64,000 nucleotides of DNA from Rhodanobacteraceae bacterium. GTDB lineage: Bacteria > Pseudomonadota > Gammaproteobacteria > Xanthomonadales > Rhodanobacteraceae. The notes under the pieces are model-generated. The model had not been told where the DNA came from and ran no database searches. It saw only the letters and a list, made by a program, of their open reading frames with translations. Where the stretch lies: contig CP126531.1 of NCBI GenBank assembly GCA_030167125.1, positions 2,954,578 to 3,018,577 on the forward strand. The letters run 5' to 3'. Made by a program: the position numbers and the translations under genes. Shown piece after piece: positions 18,452 through 26,787 of the stretch (the stretch's first letter is position 1; each line of letters opens with the position of its first letter).

Positions 18452-19224
18452 GCCGGGCTCGTCGCGAAAAGGGGCACCAGCGCGGCGACGACTTCGCCGG
18501 TATGGCCAATGAAAGGCGCGTGGCCACCGCCGGCGATGCAGGTGAACGCGCCGCCGCATTGCGCGGCGCTCCATTGCATCGACTGCCACGGGATCAGACG
18601 ATCGCGGCGGCCGGCGATCCACGCGCTGGCTTGCGTGAGTTCCGGCAGCCGTGCGCGCAGGTCGGTATGTTCCAGCACGTCCAGCCCTTCGGTGAGCGCG
18701 CGCACCTGCGGGCGGAACTCGTTGAAGGCGTCCGCGCGCAACTTGCGCAAGTCGGCCTGCGCGCAATCGCTGCCCAGTGCCTCCAGCGCGAGGAAGCGTT
18801 CCAGCGTGCCTTCGTAATCGGTCGCGAGATCGCGCCCGAAGTCCTGCAGGATTTCCGGCGATACCGCATGCGTCCAACCTTCACCGCGCACGAAACGCGG
18901 CGACGCGCACAGCATCGCCAATCCCTGCACATGCTGCGGAAAATCCAGCGTGGCCTGCAGCGCATACAAACCGCCCAGCGACCAGCCGAGCCAGATCGCG
19001 GCCGGCACGCGCGCGGCGATCGCTTGCACACACGCTGCGGGTTGCAACGACACGCCGCAATCACGCGAACGGCCGTGTCCCGGCAGGTCGACGATGTGCA
19101 GCGTGCAGCGGTCACGCAGCGCTTCGACCAGCGGCGCGAATACGCCGCCGTGCATGGCCCAGCCGTGCAGCAGCACGAGGTGCGTGTCGCCGCGGCCTTC
19201 GCTGTGGATGAAGAGTTCGGACAT
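18448..19224 (-). CDS. bioH: Pimeloyl-ACP methyl ester carboxylesterase
   Basis: The 258-residue alpha/beta hydrolase has the oxyanion LLHGWAMHG near residue 20 and nucleophile Ser in GWSLGG near residue 82. The Asp lies in GRRDRLIP and the His in GGGHAPF near residue 238. BioH removes the methyl ester from pimeloyl-ACP, ending the BioC-BioH branch of pimelate synthesis. The BioC-BioH pair is adjacent here and translationally coupled, and the gene starts 12 bp after bioF. Position and the WSLGG variant of the nucleophile elbow both support bioH over a generic hydrolase. Confidence 0.92.
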   Translation of the reverse strand: MSELFIHSEGRGDTHLVLLHGWAMHGGVFAPLVEALRDRCTLHIVDLPGHGRSRDCGVSLQPAACVQAIAARVPAAIWLGWSLGGLYALQATLDFPQHVQGLAMLCASPRFVRGEGWTHAVSPEILQDFGRDLATDYEGTLERFLALEALGSDCAQADLRKLRADAFNEFRPQVRALTEGLDVLEHTDLRARLPELTQASAWIAGRRDRLIPWQSMQWSAAQCGGAFTCIAGGGHAPFIGHTGEVVAALVPLFATSPA

Positions 19225-19236
19225 GAACCGGTAATT

Positions 19237-20415
19237 TTAGGTGATCGCGTGGCTTGGCAGTTGCGCCAGCGCATCGAGCAATCTGTCCACGTCGGCTTCC
19301 GCATGCGCCGCCGACAACGTGATCCGCAGCCGGGCCGTGCCGGCCGGCACCGTGGGCGGGCGGATTGCGGTGACGAGCAGCCCGCTTTGTTCCAGCGCAC
19401 GCGAAGCGTTGACCGTGCGCTCCGCATCGCCCAGCACGACGGGCTGGATCGCGGTGGCGGAGTCCATCAGCGGCAAGCCGAGTTGCATCGCGCCTTGGCG
19501 AAAGCGTGCGATCAGCGCACGCAATTTCTCGCGCCGCCACGCTTCTTCGCGCGCGACCCGTACCGCTTCGCGTGCCGCCGCGGCCAACGCGGGCGGCATC
19601 GCGGTGGTGTAGACGAAGGTGCGCGCGAATTGCGTCAGCCCTTCGATCAGGGCACGGCTGCCGGCCACGAATGCGCCTGCGCAACCCAGCGCCTTGCCCA
19701 GGGTCGCCATCAGGATCGGCGCGTCTTCCTGCGACAGCCCGGCTTCGTCGAGGCTGCCCGCGCCATGCGTACCCAGAATGCCGAGTCCGTGCGCGTCGTC
19801 GATCATCAGCGTAGCGCCTTCGCGTTGGCACAGCGATGCGAGTTCGCGCAGCGGCGCCACGTCGCCATCCATGCTGAACACGCCGTCGGTCGCGAGCAGC
19901 GCGGGTTTATCGGGGATGCTCGCGAGTTGTCGTGCCGCGGCTTCGATATCGTTGTGGGGATAGCGTTTCAAGGTCGCGCCCGCGAGTTGCGCCGCATCCA
20001 GCAGGCTGGCGTGGTTCAACTTGTCCTGCACGCACACGCTTTCGCGATCCAGCAACGCCTGCATCACGCCGAGGTTGGCCAGCCAGCCGGACGAGAACAG
20101 CAGCGCCGCGTCGCGGCCCGTCCACTCGCAAAGCGCTTCTTCGAGCCGTGCGTGTTCGCGGTGGTGACCGCAGACCAGATGCGCGGCGGTGCTGCCGACG
20201 CCCGCTTCGTTCGCGGCGTTTTGCAGAGCCTTGATGATGCGGGCGTCCTGCGCCAGGCCGAGGTAATCGTTGCTGCAGAAATTCAGCAACTCGCGGCCAT
20301 CGATCGTGACGTGCACGCCGCGTGTGTGGTTGAGTGCGCGCGCGCGGCGCAACAATCCCGCGCGTTCGCGTTCCGCCACGCGCGCGGCCAGCGATTGCAG
20401 CAGGTCCGTGCGCAC
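19237..20415 (-). CDS. bioF: 8-amino-7-oxononanoate synthase
   Basis: This 392-residue PLP enzyme has all family marks: NFCSNDYLGLA near residue 45, HASLLDAAQLAGA near residue 135, the Asp/His run MIDDAHGLGILG near residue 205, and the PLP Lys in ATLGKALGCAG near residue 238. It condenses pimeloyl-ACP with alanine. The start is a GTG at 20415. The G-rich stretch just upstream that can serve as ribosome-binding site (GGGGGTGAG) belongs to a palindromic repeat filling the bioB-bioF spacer. It is followed 12 bp later by bioH. Confidence 0.94.
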   Translation of the reverse strand: MRTDLLQSLAARVAERERAGLLRRARALNHTRGVHVTIDGRELLNFCSNDYLGLAQDARIIKALQNAANEAGVGSTAAHLVCGHHREHARLEEALCEWTGRDAALLFSSGWLANLGVMQALLDRESVCVQDKLNHASLLDAAQLAGATLKRYPHNDIEAAARQLASIPDKPALLATDGVFSMDGDVAPLRELASLCQREGATLMIDDAHGLGILGTHGAGSLDEAGLSQEDAPILMATLGKALGCAGAFVAGSRALIEGLTQFARTFVYTTAMPPALAAAAREAVRVAREEAWRREKLRALIARFRQGAMQLGLPLMDSATAIQPVVLGDAERTVNASRALEQSGLLVTAIRPPTVPAGTARLRITLSAAHAEADVDRLLDALAQLPSHAIT

Positions 20416-20417
20416 GC

Positions 20418-20550
20418 ACTCACCCCCTTCCAGAGGAAGGGGGTCGGCGTGTCAACGCCGGGGAGATGCCGGCTTGCGAAAAGCCATCCCCTTTGGCCGC
20501 GCTGCGCGCGCGTTCGCTTCGCTCCGCCCTTCGTTCCGAAGGGGGAAAGC
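20418..20550. repeat. GC-rich palindromic repeat in the bioB-bioF spacer
   Basis: The element begins with the hairpin ACCCCCTTCCAGAGGAAGGG, contains GTGTCAACGCCGGGG and AAAAGCCATCCCC, and ends with TTCGTTCCGAAGGGGGAAAG. The same order of parts (hairpin, GGGG-ATG, AAAGCCAT-CCCC, closing AAGGGGGAA) recurs at 58301-58405 and 61333-61450. It lies inside the bio operon and reaches to within 3 bp of the bioF start codon. Confidence 0.75.
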
Positions 20551-20567
20551 GCGCTGTCGCGTACATG

Positions 20568-21602
20568 TCACGCGTCCGACACGCGATAGTCAAGGATGTC
20601 CGCGTGCACGGTGCCGGGTTCGTGTGCCTCAACATCGATCTGCATGGAATGCAGATCCAGCCGGCGGAACAGCGCACGATCGTGTTCGACGTCGGGGTTG
20701 CCGGTCGTCAACAACTTCTCGCCCATGAAGATCGAACCCGCGCCCGCGAAGAAACACAGCGCCTGCAATTCGTCGCTCATCTGCTGGCGGCCGGCAGACA
20801 AGCGCACCACGGATTTCGGCATCACGATCCGCGCGACCGCGATCGTGCGCACGAACTCGAACGGATCCATGTCGGCCGCATGTTCCAGCGGCGTGCCGGC
20901 GACGCGCACCAACCGGTTGATCGGCACCGACTGCGGATGCTCGGGCAGGTTTGCCAGCGCCTGCAGCAATCCGGCGCGCTGCGTGCGCGTTTCGCCCATG
21001 CCGACGATGCCGCCGCAGCAGGTTTTCAGGCCCGCCGCGCGGATGTCCTGCAGCGTGTCGAGACGATCTTCGAACTCGCGGGTGTGGATGATCTCGCCGT
21101 AAAAGTCGGGCGACGTATCGATGTTGTGGTTGTAGTAATCGAGCCCGGCGTCTTTCAGTTGCTGCGCGTGGCCTTCGCCCAGCAGGCCCAGCGTCGCGCA
21201 GGTTTCCAGCCCGAGCGCCTTTACCTCGCGGATCATCGCGGCGACTTTCGGGATGTCGCGATCCTTGGGGCCGCGCCACGCGGCACCCATGCAGAAGCGC
21301 GATGCGCCGGCCGCCCTGGCCGCGCGCGCACGCTCCAGCACGTCTTCCACGTCCATCAGTTTCTGCGCTTCGACACCCGTGTGGTAGCGCTGTGCCTGCG
21401 GGCAATACGCGCAGTCCTCGGGGCAACCACCGGTCTTGATCGACAGCAGCGTGGAGACTTGCACCGCGTTCGGATCGTGATGGGCCGCGTGCACCGCGTG
21501 CGCGCGCGCCAGCAAGTCCATGAACGGCAGATCGAACAGCGCTTCGATTTCCGGCAAGGTCCAGTCGTGCCTGACCGGCGCGTCGGGATGCATTCCGTCC
21601 AT
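20568..21602 (-). CDS. bioB: Biotin synthase
   Basis: This 344-residue radical-SAM enzyme has the cluster motif [10 protein letters not shown] near residue 55. It also has the BioB-specific [14 protein letters not shown] near residue 157, [12 protein letters not shown] near residue 190 (ligands of the [2Fe-2S] cluster) and SAGRQQM near residue 263. It inserts sulfur into dethiobiotin. I chose the ATG at 21602 because GGAG stands 7 nt before it. A GTG at 21638 in the same frame would add twelve residues (including CLHC) not typical of the family. It heads the bioB-F-H-C operon, with a BirA-like operator 52-85 bp upstream. Confidence 0.94.
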   Translation of the reverse strand: MDGMHPDAPVRHDWTLPEIEALFDLPFMDLLARAHAVHAAHHDPNAVQVSTLLSIKTGGCPEDCAYCPQAQRYHTGVEAQKLMDVEDVLERARAARAAGASRFCMGAAWRGPKDRDIPKVAAMIREVKALGLETCATLGLLGEGHAQQLKDAGLDYYNHNIDTSPDFYGEIIHTREFEDRLDTLQDIRAAGLKTCCGGIVGMGETRTQRAGLLQALANLPEHPQSVPINRLVRVAGTPLEHAADMDPFEFVRTIAVARIVMPKSVVRLSAGRQQMSDELQALCFFAGAGSIFMGEKLLTTGNPDVEHDRALFRRLDLHSMQIDVEAHEPGTVHADILDYRVSDA

Positions 21603-21653
21603 TGCGGGCTCCGCGTTACAGTGAAGGCAAAGTTTCACGGGCCGGGGAGATAC

Positions 21654-21687
21654 CTGTCAACTTGAAAGCCACCAATCTGGTTGACAA
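21654..21687. promoter_or_regulatory. Candidate BirA (biotin repressor) operator
   Basis: Inverted arms TGTCAAC (21655-21661) and GTTGACA (21680-21686) pair perfectly. Taking 9-bp arms, the spacer is 16 bp, the same as in the E. coli bio operator (TTGTAAACC-N16-GGTTTACAA). It lies between bioB and comF, upstream of the biotin operon. Whether this organism's BirA has a DNA-binding domain is not visible here. Confidence 0.6.
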
Positions 21688-22369
21688 TGCACTGGATGCA
21701 TTGCTGCCTTCGCATTGCCTGTTGTGCGGCGCGCGTGGGCAAGGCACTTTGAGTCTTTGTACGGCGTGCGAAGCCGACATGCCGCGCAACGACATCTGCT
21801 GCGCGCGTTGTGCCTTGGCGCTGGAAACGGCCGCGCCGCTATGCGGGCGTTGCATCAAACGTGCGCCACCGTGGGACGCGGCGTGGGCGCCGTTCCGTTA
21901 CGAATGGCCATTGGCGCAACTGGAAGCGCGCTTCAAGTTCGGTGGCGATCTCGCGGCCGGGCGCACGTTGTCGTGGCTCTGGAGCGCATCATCAGCACCG
22001 TTCGATTTGCCAGACGCGATCGCGCCGGTGCCGCTGCACCGGTCGCGCTTGCGCCGGCGCGGCTACAACCAGGCGCTGGAACTGGCGAAACCGCTGGCGA
22101 AACACTTCGGCATTCCGTTGCTGCGCGATGCGTTGCAGCGCAGACGCGCAACCAACGCACAAACCGAATTGACCGCGATCCAGCGCCGCCGCAACGTGCG
22201 CGGCGCATTCGAGGCGTGCTTCAACGATTCAGTCCCGCAACATGTCGCCGTGCTGGACGATGTGTTCACCACCGGCGCAACGCTGGCCGAATGCGCGCGT
22301 GTGCTGAAACGCGCGGGCGTCAAACGCGTGGATGTGTGGGCGCTCGCGCGTGCGCCCGCGCGCAGATGA
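21662..22369 (+). CDS. ComF family phosphoribosyltransferase-like protein
   Basis: This protein of about 235 residues has an N-terminal zinc-ribbon with cysteines in CLLCG, LCTAC, CCARC and LCGRC within the first 65 residues. A PRTase domain follows, with the PRPP loop VAVLDDVFTTGATLAECAR near residue 200. ComF proteins assist uptake of transforming DNA in naturally competent bacteria, but many are housekeeping genes of unsure role. No ATG precedes the conserved part; I use the TTG at 21662, with GGGGAG about 12 nt upstream, and a TTG at 21602 is also in frame. The TTG start falls inside the BirA-like operator. The stop codon is one base from that of the convergent ubiA. Confidence 0.85.
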   Translation: MKATNLVDNALDALLPSHCLLCGARGQGTLSLCTACEADMPRNDICCARCALALETAAPLCGRCIKRAPPWDAAWAPFRYEWPLAQLEARFKFGGDLAAGRTLSWLWSASSAPFDLPDAIAPVPLHRSRLRRRGYNQALELAKPLAKHFGIPLLRDALQRRRATNAQTELTAIQRRRNVRGAFEACFNDSVPQHVAVLDDVFTTGATLAECARVLKRAGVKRVDVWALARAPARR

Positions 22370-22370
22370 A

Positions 22371-23423
22371 TCACTTCATCGTCAGCGCGACCACCATCCC
22401 AAGCCAGACCACGCCGCCTACCCAGTTGTTGTTGCGGAACGCGGCAAAGCAGGCGTCGCGCTGGCGCCAGCGCATGTTCCACAGCTGCCACGCAAACAGC
22501 AGCAACGCCACGGCCAGACCAATCAGGAACGGCCATTCGAGTTGCGCGCGCTGCGCGACCAGCAGCAGCGTGAACAACAATGTGACCATCAAGATGCCGA
22601 GGATCGGCAGGTCGGCATCGCCGAACAGGATCGCGGTGGACTTCGCGCCGGCGCGCAGGTCGTCGTCGCGATCGACCATCGCGTATTCGGTGTCGTAGAT
22701 GGTCGAGAACAGCACGTTGCCGAGGAACAGCAGCCAGCACACCGGCGGCAATCCATTCGTGATCGCCGCGAACGCCATCGGAATGCCCCAACCGAACGCG
22801 GCGCCCAGCACCACTTGCGGCAGTTGCGTGTAGCGCTTGGAGAACGGATACAACGCGGCCAGCGCGGCGCCCGCGAAGGAAAGATAGATCGTCAGCTGGT
22901 TGGTGAACGCCAGCACCAGCGCGAAGCCGACCAGCGCCAGCACCACGAAGGTCAGCACGGCTTCCCACGGCTTCACGCGTCCGGCCGCGAGTGGCCGCCC
23001 CGCGGTGCGTTGCACCAGCGGATCGAGTTTGCGGTCGGCGAAATCGTTCATCGCGCAGCCGGCCGCACGCATCACGAACACGCCCACGGTGAACACGATC
23101 AAATACTTCCACGGCGGGAAACCGTCGGCCGCCAGCCACAACGCCCACCACGTCGGCCACAACAACAACAACGCGCCGATCGGGCGATCCATCCGCACCA
23201 GCACCAGCAGGTCGCGCGCCTTGTCGCGCCAGCGCACCGGCGACGCGCGCAGCAGGAATTCGATGGTGCGCGTCGAGCGCGGCGACGCGTCTTCGGGGCG
23301 CGAGGTGTCCGGCGGCGGCGCGATCGGCAGGTCGGCCGCACGCAAGTCCAGCAACGGCAGTTCTTCCTGCGTGACGGGACGCGCCGGCTGCTTGCGTTTC
23401 GACGGGTTGCGTTTGCGGGCCAT
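22371..23423 (-). CDS. ubiA: 4-hydroxybenzoate polyprenyltransferase
   Basis: The membrane prenyltransferase of ubiquinone synthesis is 350 residues from the ATG at 23423. Its two Asp-rich motifs are NDFADRKLDPLVQRTAG near residue 125 and YDTEYAMVDRDDDL near residue 245, and about eight hydrophobic helices are present. GRPLAAG after the first motif is typical of UbiA. Family members are about 290 residues. The extra 60 N-terminal residues are Lys/Arg/Pro-rich (MARKRNPSKRKQPARPVTQ) and have no counterpart in known UbiA. A start nearer RMDRPIGALLLLWP is possible, but the extension keeps coding-like codon use. The gene converges on comF with one base between stop codons. Confidence 0.9.
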   Translation of the reverse strand: MARKRNPSKRKQPARPVTQEELPLLDLRAADLPIAPPPDTSRPEDASPRSTRTIEFLLRASPVRWRDKARDLLVLVRMDRPIGALLLLWPTWWALWLAADGFPPWKYLIVFTVGVFVMRAAGCAMNDFADRKLDPLVQRTAGRPLAAGRVKPWEAVLTFVVLALVGFALVLAFTNQLTIYLSFAGAALAALYPFSKRYTQLPQVVLGAAFGWGIPMAFAAITNGLPPVCWLLFLGNVLFSTIYDTEYAMVDRDDDLRAGAKSTAILFGDADLPILGILMVTLLFTLLLVAQRAQLEWPFLIGLAVALLLFAWQLWNMRWRQRDACFAAFRNNNWVGGVVWLGMVVALTMK

Positions 23424-23567
23424 GCGCCGGCGGGGCGTGCGGGATCGACCCCGATTGTCGCGCAACCGGCGATCGGCTCCAACCGCGGCCGGCAGGACTC
23501 CCGGCACACCAACACGCAGGCGTGTCCGGCTATGCTCGGCCGGTTCTTGCGCACCGGGGTAAACGCG

Positions 23568-25061
23568 ATGAGCTTGATCCAGAAAATCATCCGGCACAAA
23601 TCGGTCGAGCAGTTGCAGGCCGAGGCGGGCACGGCGAAGGATTTTCGCCGCTCGATGGGCGTGTGGCAGCTCACTGCCATCGGCATCGGCGCGATCGTCG
23701 GCGTGGGCGTGTTCGTGCTGGCGCCGCACGAGGCCGCGCTGCATGCCGGCCCCGCGATCGTGCTGAGCTTCGTCATCGCCGGCATCGGCAGCGCGTGCGC
23801 GGCGCTGTCCTACGCCGAGTTCGCCGGCATGATCCCGGTGACGGGCAGCGCATACACCTACGGTTACGCGGTGCTGGGCGAGTTGCCCGCGTGGGTCATC
23901 GGCTGGGATTTGCTGATCGAATACGCATTGATCGTCGCGGTGGTGGCGGCAGGCACGTCCAATTACCTGCAATCGTTGATCGCGCAGATCACCGGCTGGC
24001 ATCTGCCGGTGTTCCTGCAGGGCGCATACGGCGAAGGCGACGGCATGGTGTTCAACCTGCTGGCCGCGATCGTCGCGCTGCTGATCGCGGGCTTGCAGAT
24101 TTTTCGCACCGAAATCGGCGCGCGCTTCAACACCGTGGTGGTGGCGCTGAAAGTGTTGGGCGTTGCGGTCGTGATCATCGTGGGCGCGTTCTACGTCGAC
24201 ACGGCGCTGTGGCACCCGTTCATCCCGAAAATGGTCGAGCACGCCGATGGTTCGTCGCAATACGGCTGGGCCGGCGTGATGGCGGCCGCCAGCATCGTGT
24301 TCTTCGCGTGCTTCGGTTACGACACGCTGACCACGGCCGCGGAGGAATCGAAAAATCCGCAACGCGACCTGCCGTGGGCGGTGGTGTTGTCGCTGCTGGT
24401 CTCGATGGCGATGTATTTCGGCGTATCACTGGTGCTGACCGGCATGGTGCCGTACGCGCAGCTCAACGTGCCGGCGCCGGTGAGCGCGGCGTTCCAGGAT
24501 CGCGGCCTGCACTGGATCAGCGGCGTCATCAACGTGGCCGCCGTGTGCGGCATCGCCAGCGTGGTGTTCGCGTTCATGCTGGGCGCCGCGCGCATCTGGT
24601 TCGCGCTGTCGCGCGACGGCTTGCTGCCGCGCTGGTTCGCAGAAAGCCATCCGAAATACAACACGCCGTATCGGCCGACCATGATCCTGGGCATTGCGAC
24701 CGCGGTCACGGCGGGGTTCATTCCGCTCACCGAACTCGCCAAGCTGGTGAACATCGGCACGCTGTCGGCGTTCATCCTGATCTGCCTGTCGGTGCTGATC
24801 CTGCGCATCCGCAAACCAGGACTGCAGCGCCGCTTCCGCACGCCGTTCCTGTACCTGCTGGCGCCGCTGGGCGTGCTGTTCTCGTTGTTCCTGATCATCG
24901 GCTGGCCGTGGCGGGTCGACGGGCATTTCCAGCTCATCGGTGGCCTCGATCGCGACACCTACATCCGCTTCATCGTGTGGATGCTGATCGGCTTCGTGAT
25001 CTATTTCGGCTACGGGATCCGCAAAAGTTCACTGAATCGCGAAAGCCAAGACTTGCGATAG
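23568..25061 (+). CDS. APC-family amino acid permease
   Basis: The 497-residue inner-membrane protein has 12-13 hydrophobic helices. The APC signature GIGAIVGVGVFVLAPHEA sits in helix 1 near residue 38, and SYAEFAGMIPVTGSAYTY in helices 2-3 near residue 85. It has the cationic amino acid transporter look (N-terminal IQKIIRHKSVEQLQAEA, FACFGYDTLTTAAEESKNPQ near residue 255). It probably takes up amino acids by proton symport; the substrate is not determined. The gene is divergent from ubiA with a 144-bp spacer and stands alone. The GST gene follows after 86 bp. Confidence 0.88.
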   Translation: MSLIQKIIRHKSVEQLQAEAGTAKDFRRSMGVWQLTAIGIGAIVGVGVFVLAPHEAALHAGPAIVLSFVIAGIGSACAALSYAEFAGMIPVTGSAYTYGYAVLGELPAWVIGWDLLIEYALIVAVVAAGTSNYLQSLIAQITGWHLPVFLQGAYGEGDGMVFNLLAAIVALLIAGLQIFRTEIGARFNTVVVALKVLGVAVVIIVGAFYVDTALWHPFIPKMVEHADGSSQYGWAGVMAAASIVFFACFGYDTLTTAAEESKNPQRDLPWAVVLSLLVSMAMYFGVSLVLTGMVPYAQLNVPAPVSAAFQDRGLHWISGVINVAAVCGIASVVFAFMLGAARIWFALSRDGLLPRWFAESHPKYNTPYRPTMILGIATAVTAGFIPLTELAKLVNIGTLSAFILICLSVLILRIRKPGLQRRFRTPFLYLLAPLGVLFSLFLIIGWPWRVDGHFQLIGGLDRDTYIRFIVWMLIGFVIYFGYGIRKSSLNRESQDLR

Positions 25062-25147
25062 CAGTTGCGCGGCACCATCTGGAAAGGTGTCGTGCGTGGC
25101 GCGCCCGGCGCGCCGCATCACCGCAATCCCTGTCGCGAGGTTTTCCG

Positions 25148-25849
25148 ATGATCGATCTCCATTACTGGCCGACTCCCAACGGCCACAAGATCACGTTGTT
25201 CCTGGAAGAAGCCGGGCTGCCCTACGTCATCAAGCCGGTCGATATCGGCAAGGGCGACCAGTTCAAGCCCGAATACCTCGCGATCTCGCCCAACAACAAG
25301 ATGCCGGCGATCGTCGATCACGATCCCGTCGGCGGCGGCGCGCCGCTCAGCGTGTTCGAATCCGGCGCGATCCTGGTCTACCTCGCGGGCAAGACCGGCA
25401 AGTTCATCCCGAAGGATGCGCGCGGCAAAGTCGAATGTCTCGAATGGCTGTTCTGGCAGGTGGGCGGCCTGGGTCCCATGACCGGCCAGTACGGTCACTT
25501 CCACGTCTACGCGCCGGAAAAGATTCCCTACGCGATGGAACGCTACCGCAAGGAAGCCGAGCGCCTGCTCGACGTGCTGGACCGCCGCCTGCGCGGACGC
25601 GCGTTCCTCACCGGCGACAATTACACCATCGCCGACATGGCGTGTTATCCGTGGATCAATCCCTATTCGAAAGCGCCGCTCGATCTCGAACCGTTCGCCG
25701 AAGTGCGGCGCTGGCACGCAGCGATCGCCGCGCGGCCGGCGACGCAACGCGCCTATGCGCGCGAAGGCGAGGTGAACCGCAACGCCGGCCAGGAGATGAG
25801 CGACGAGGAAAAGAAAATCCTGTTCGGGCAGGGCGCGCGCAGGAGCTGA
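25148..25849 (+). CDS. Glutathione S-transferase family protein (YfcG/YghU-like)
   Basis: The 233-residue protein has the thioredoxin-like N-terminal domain (HYWPTPNGHKITLFLEEAGL, residues 5-24) and the substrate-binding helical domain starting near residue 90. SPNNKMPAIVD gives the cis-Pro, and FESGAILVYLA is the glutathione-contact segment. TPNG at the active site is typical of the Nu-class YfcG/YghU group, which has disulfide-bond reductase activity and can bind two glutathiones. A Thr/Asn rather than Cys/Ser sits in the active position. It lies just before a toxin-antitoxin pair with which no functional link is visible. Confidence 0.85.
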   Translation: MIDLHYWPTPNGHKITLFLEEAGLPYVIKPVDIGKGDQFKPEYLAISPNNKMPAIVDHDPVGGGAPLSVFESGAILVYLAGKTGKFIPKDARGKVECLEWLFWQVGGLGPMTGQYGHFHVYAPEKIPYAMERYRKEAERLLDVLDRRLRGRAFLTGDNYTIADMACYPWINPYSKAPLDLEPFAEVRRWHAAIAARPATQRAYAREGEVNRNAGQEMSDEEKKILFGQGARRS

Positions 25850-25876
25850 ACGGGCGGCTGACATCCCCGACCGTGG

Positions 25877-25899
25877 CGTATATACTTCGGCAATATACG
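25877..25899 (+). promoter_or_regulatory. Palindromic operator overlapping the vapBC promoter
   Basis: Perfect 7-bp arms CGTATAT (25877-25883) and ATATACG (25893-25899) flank a 9-bp spacer. A good -10 hexamer, TATACT, lies at 25881-25886 within the palindrome. The vapB ATG is 16 bp downstream, with GGGAA as ribosome-binding site. VapB-VapC complexes typically repress their own promoter by binding such repeats. Confidence 0.6.
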
Positions 25900-25914
25900 T
25901 AATGGGAACCCGTC

Positions 25915-26157
25915 ATGACTATCGCGCGTATCTTCCAATCCGGCAACAGCCAGGCCCTGCGGCTGCCAAAGGCATTCCGCTTCCAGTCGAGCGAAGTCGA
26001 GATTTTCCGCCGCGGCGATGAAGTGGTGTTGCGCGAACATCGCGGCAATGCCGGCGAAAGTCTTGCCGAGGCGTTCGCGGCCGTACCACCGATGCCGCCC
26101 GACTTCTTTGCGGAGGGGCGCCACGACGCGCCCGCGCAAGCCCGCGAGCGCCTGTGA
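25915..26157 (+). CDS. vapB: VapB-type antitoxin (AbrB/MazE fold)
   Basis: The protein has 80 residues. The N-terminal half, ARIFQSGNSQALRLPKAF, is the swapped-hairpin AbrB/SpoVT DNA-binding motif typical of VapB antitoxins. The C-terminal part (Pro/Ala-rich with acidic patches, PPMPPDFFAEGRHD) would wrap the toxin and block its active site. The stop codon overlaps the vapC start (TGATG), so the two are co-translated. The operator and promoter are just upstream. The length is usual for the family. Confidence 0.9.
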   Translation: MTIARIFQSGNSQALRLPKAFRFQSSEVEIFRRGDEVVLREHRGNAGESLAEAFAAVPPMPPDFFAEGRHDAPAQARERL

Positions 26158-26570
26158 TGGCGGCCGGTTATCTGCTCGATACCAACATCTGCATTTACTG
26201 GCTGAACACGCGCCCGGCGGGCATCATCGAGCGTCTGCGCAGAATACCGGCTGGCGATGCGGCCATGTCGGTGGTGACCTGGGGCGAACTGCTGTACGGC
26301 GCGGCCAAGAGCCGACACAAGGCGCTGGTGCGCCGCAACCTGGAAGCGCTGGCCGCTGCGATTCCTCCGCTGCCGCTGCCGGCGGACACGGCGCAACGGT
26401 ACGGTGAAGTGCGTGCCGCGCTTGAACGCAAGGGCACGCCCATCGGCGGCAATGATCTTTGGATCGCCGCGCATGCGCTGGCGGTCGGCTTCACGCTGGT
26501 CACAAACAACGAACGCGAGTTCAAGCGCGTGTCCATGCTGAAAATCGAAAACTGGACGAAAGCTTCCTGA
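26157..26570 (+). CDS. vapC: VapC-type PIN-domain ribonuclease toxin
   Basis: This 137-residue PIN-domain protein has the expected acidic active-site residues: Asp in LLDTNICIYW near residue 8, Glu in WGELLYG near residue 43, Asp in NDLWIAAHAL near residue 100 and the C-terminal TNNEREF. VapC toxins cleave tRNA or 23S rRNA at defined sites; the target here is unknown. A GTG directly before the ATG (26154) would add one residue. The ATG overlaps the vapB stop. All residues needed for catalysis are present, so the module looks intact. Confidence 0.9.
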   Translation: MAAGYLLDTNICIYWLNTRPAGIIERLRRIPAGDAAMSVVTWGELLYGAAKSRHKALVRRNLEALAAAIPPLPLPADTAQRYGEVRAALERKGTPIGGNDLWIAAHALAVGFTLVTNNEREFKRVSMLKIENWTKAS

Positions 26571-26787
26571 ACAGCAGCACTGAAGAACGCATCGTCGATA
26601 CAGCGTGTATATCGCGTTGATCACCGACGGCCGACGCGCCATGCGTTCGTTGCTCGCGCAACGGCTGCTGGGGCGTAAGCCGCGCTCGCGGCGCGTTGCG
26701 AAACACCATCCATGCCGTTCGGCCTATGCGCGCGGGCGCGCGCGGTGTTACGTTCGACGGGATCAACTCGTCGCCGGAGCACCCCGC
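26571..26787. other. Intergenic spacer, no clear feature
   Basis: This 217-bp stretch between vapC and the first M61 gene holds short GC-rich inverted repeats (for example around 26670-26700) but no convincing terminator, gene or promoter. A possible promoter pair TTGCGA/TATGCG at 26696-26730 is weak. Confidence 0.4.

Noticed and set aside
18097..20589. Open frame of about 830 codons antisense to bioC, bioH and bioF
   Set aside because: It crosses three well-identified genes and has no domain; it is a shadow of high-GC coding.
22332..23567. 5' extension of the amino-acid permease frame
   Set aside because: It is antisense to ubiA with biased composition; the permease begins at the ATG 23568.
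26571..26787. Possible small gene or promoter between vapC and the first M61 gene
   Set aside because: Open frames here are short and without ribosome-binding site, and the -35/-10 match is poor.
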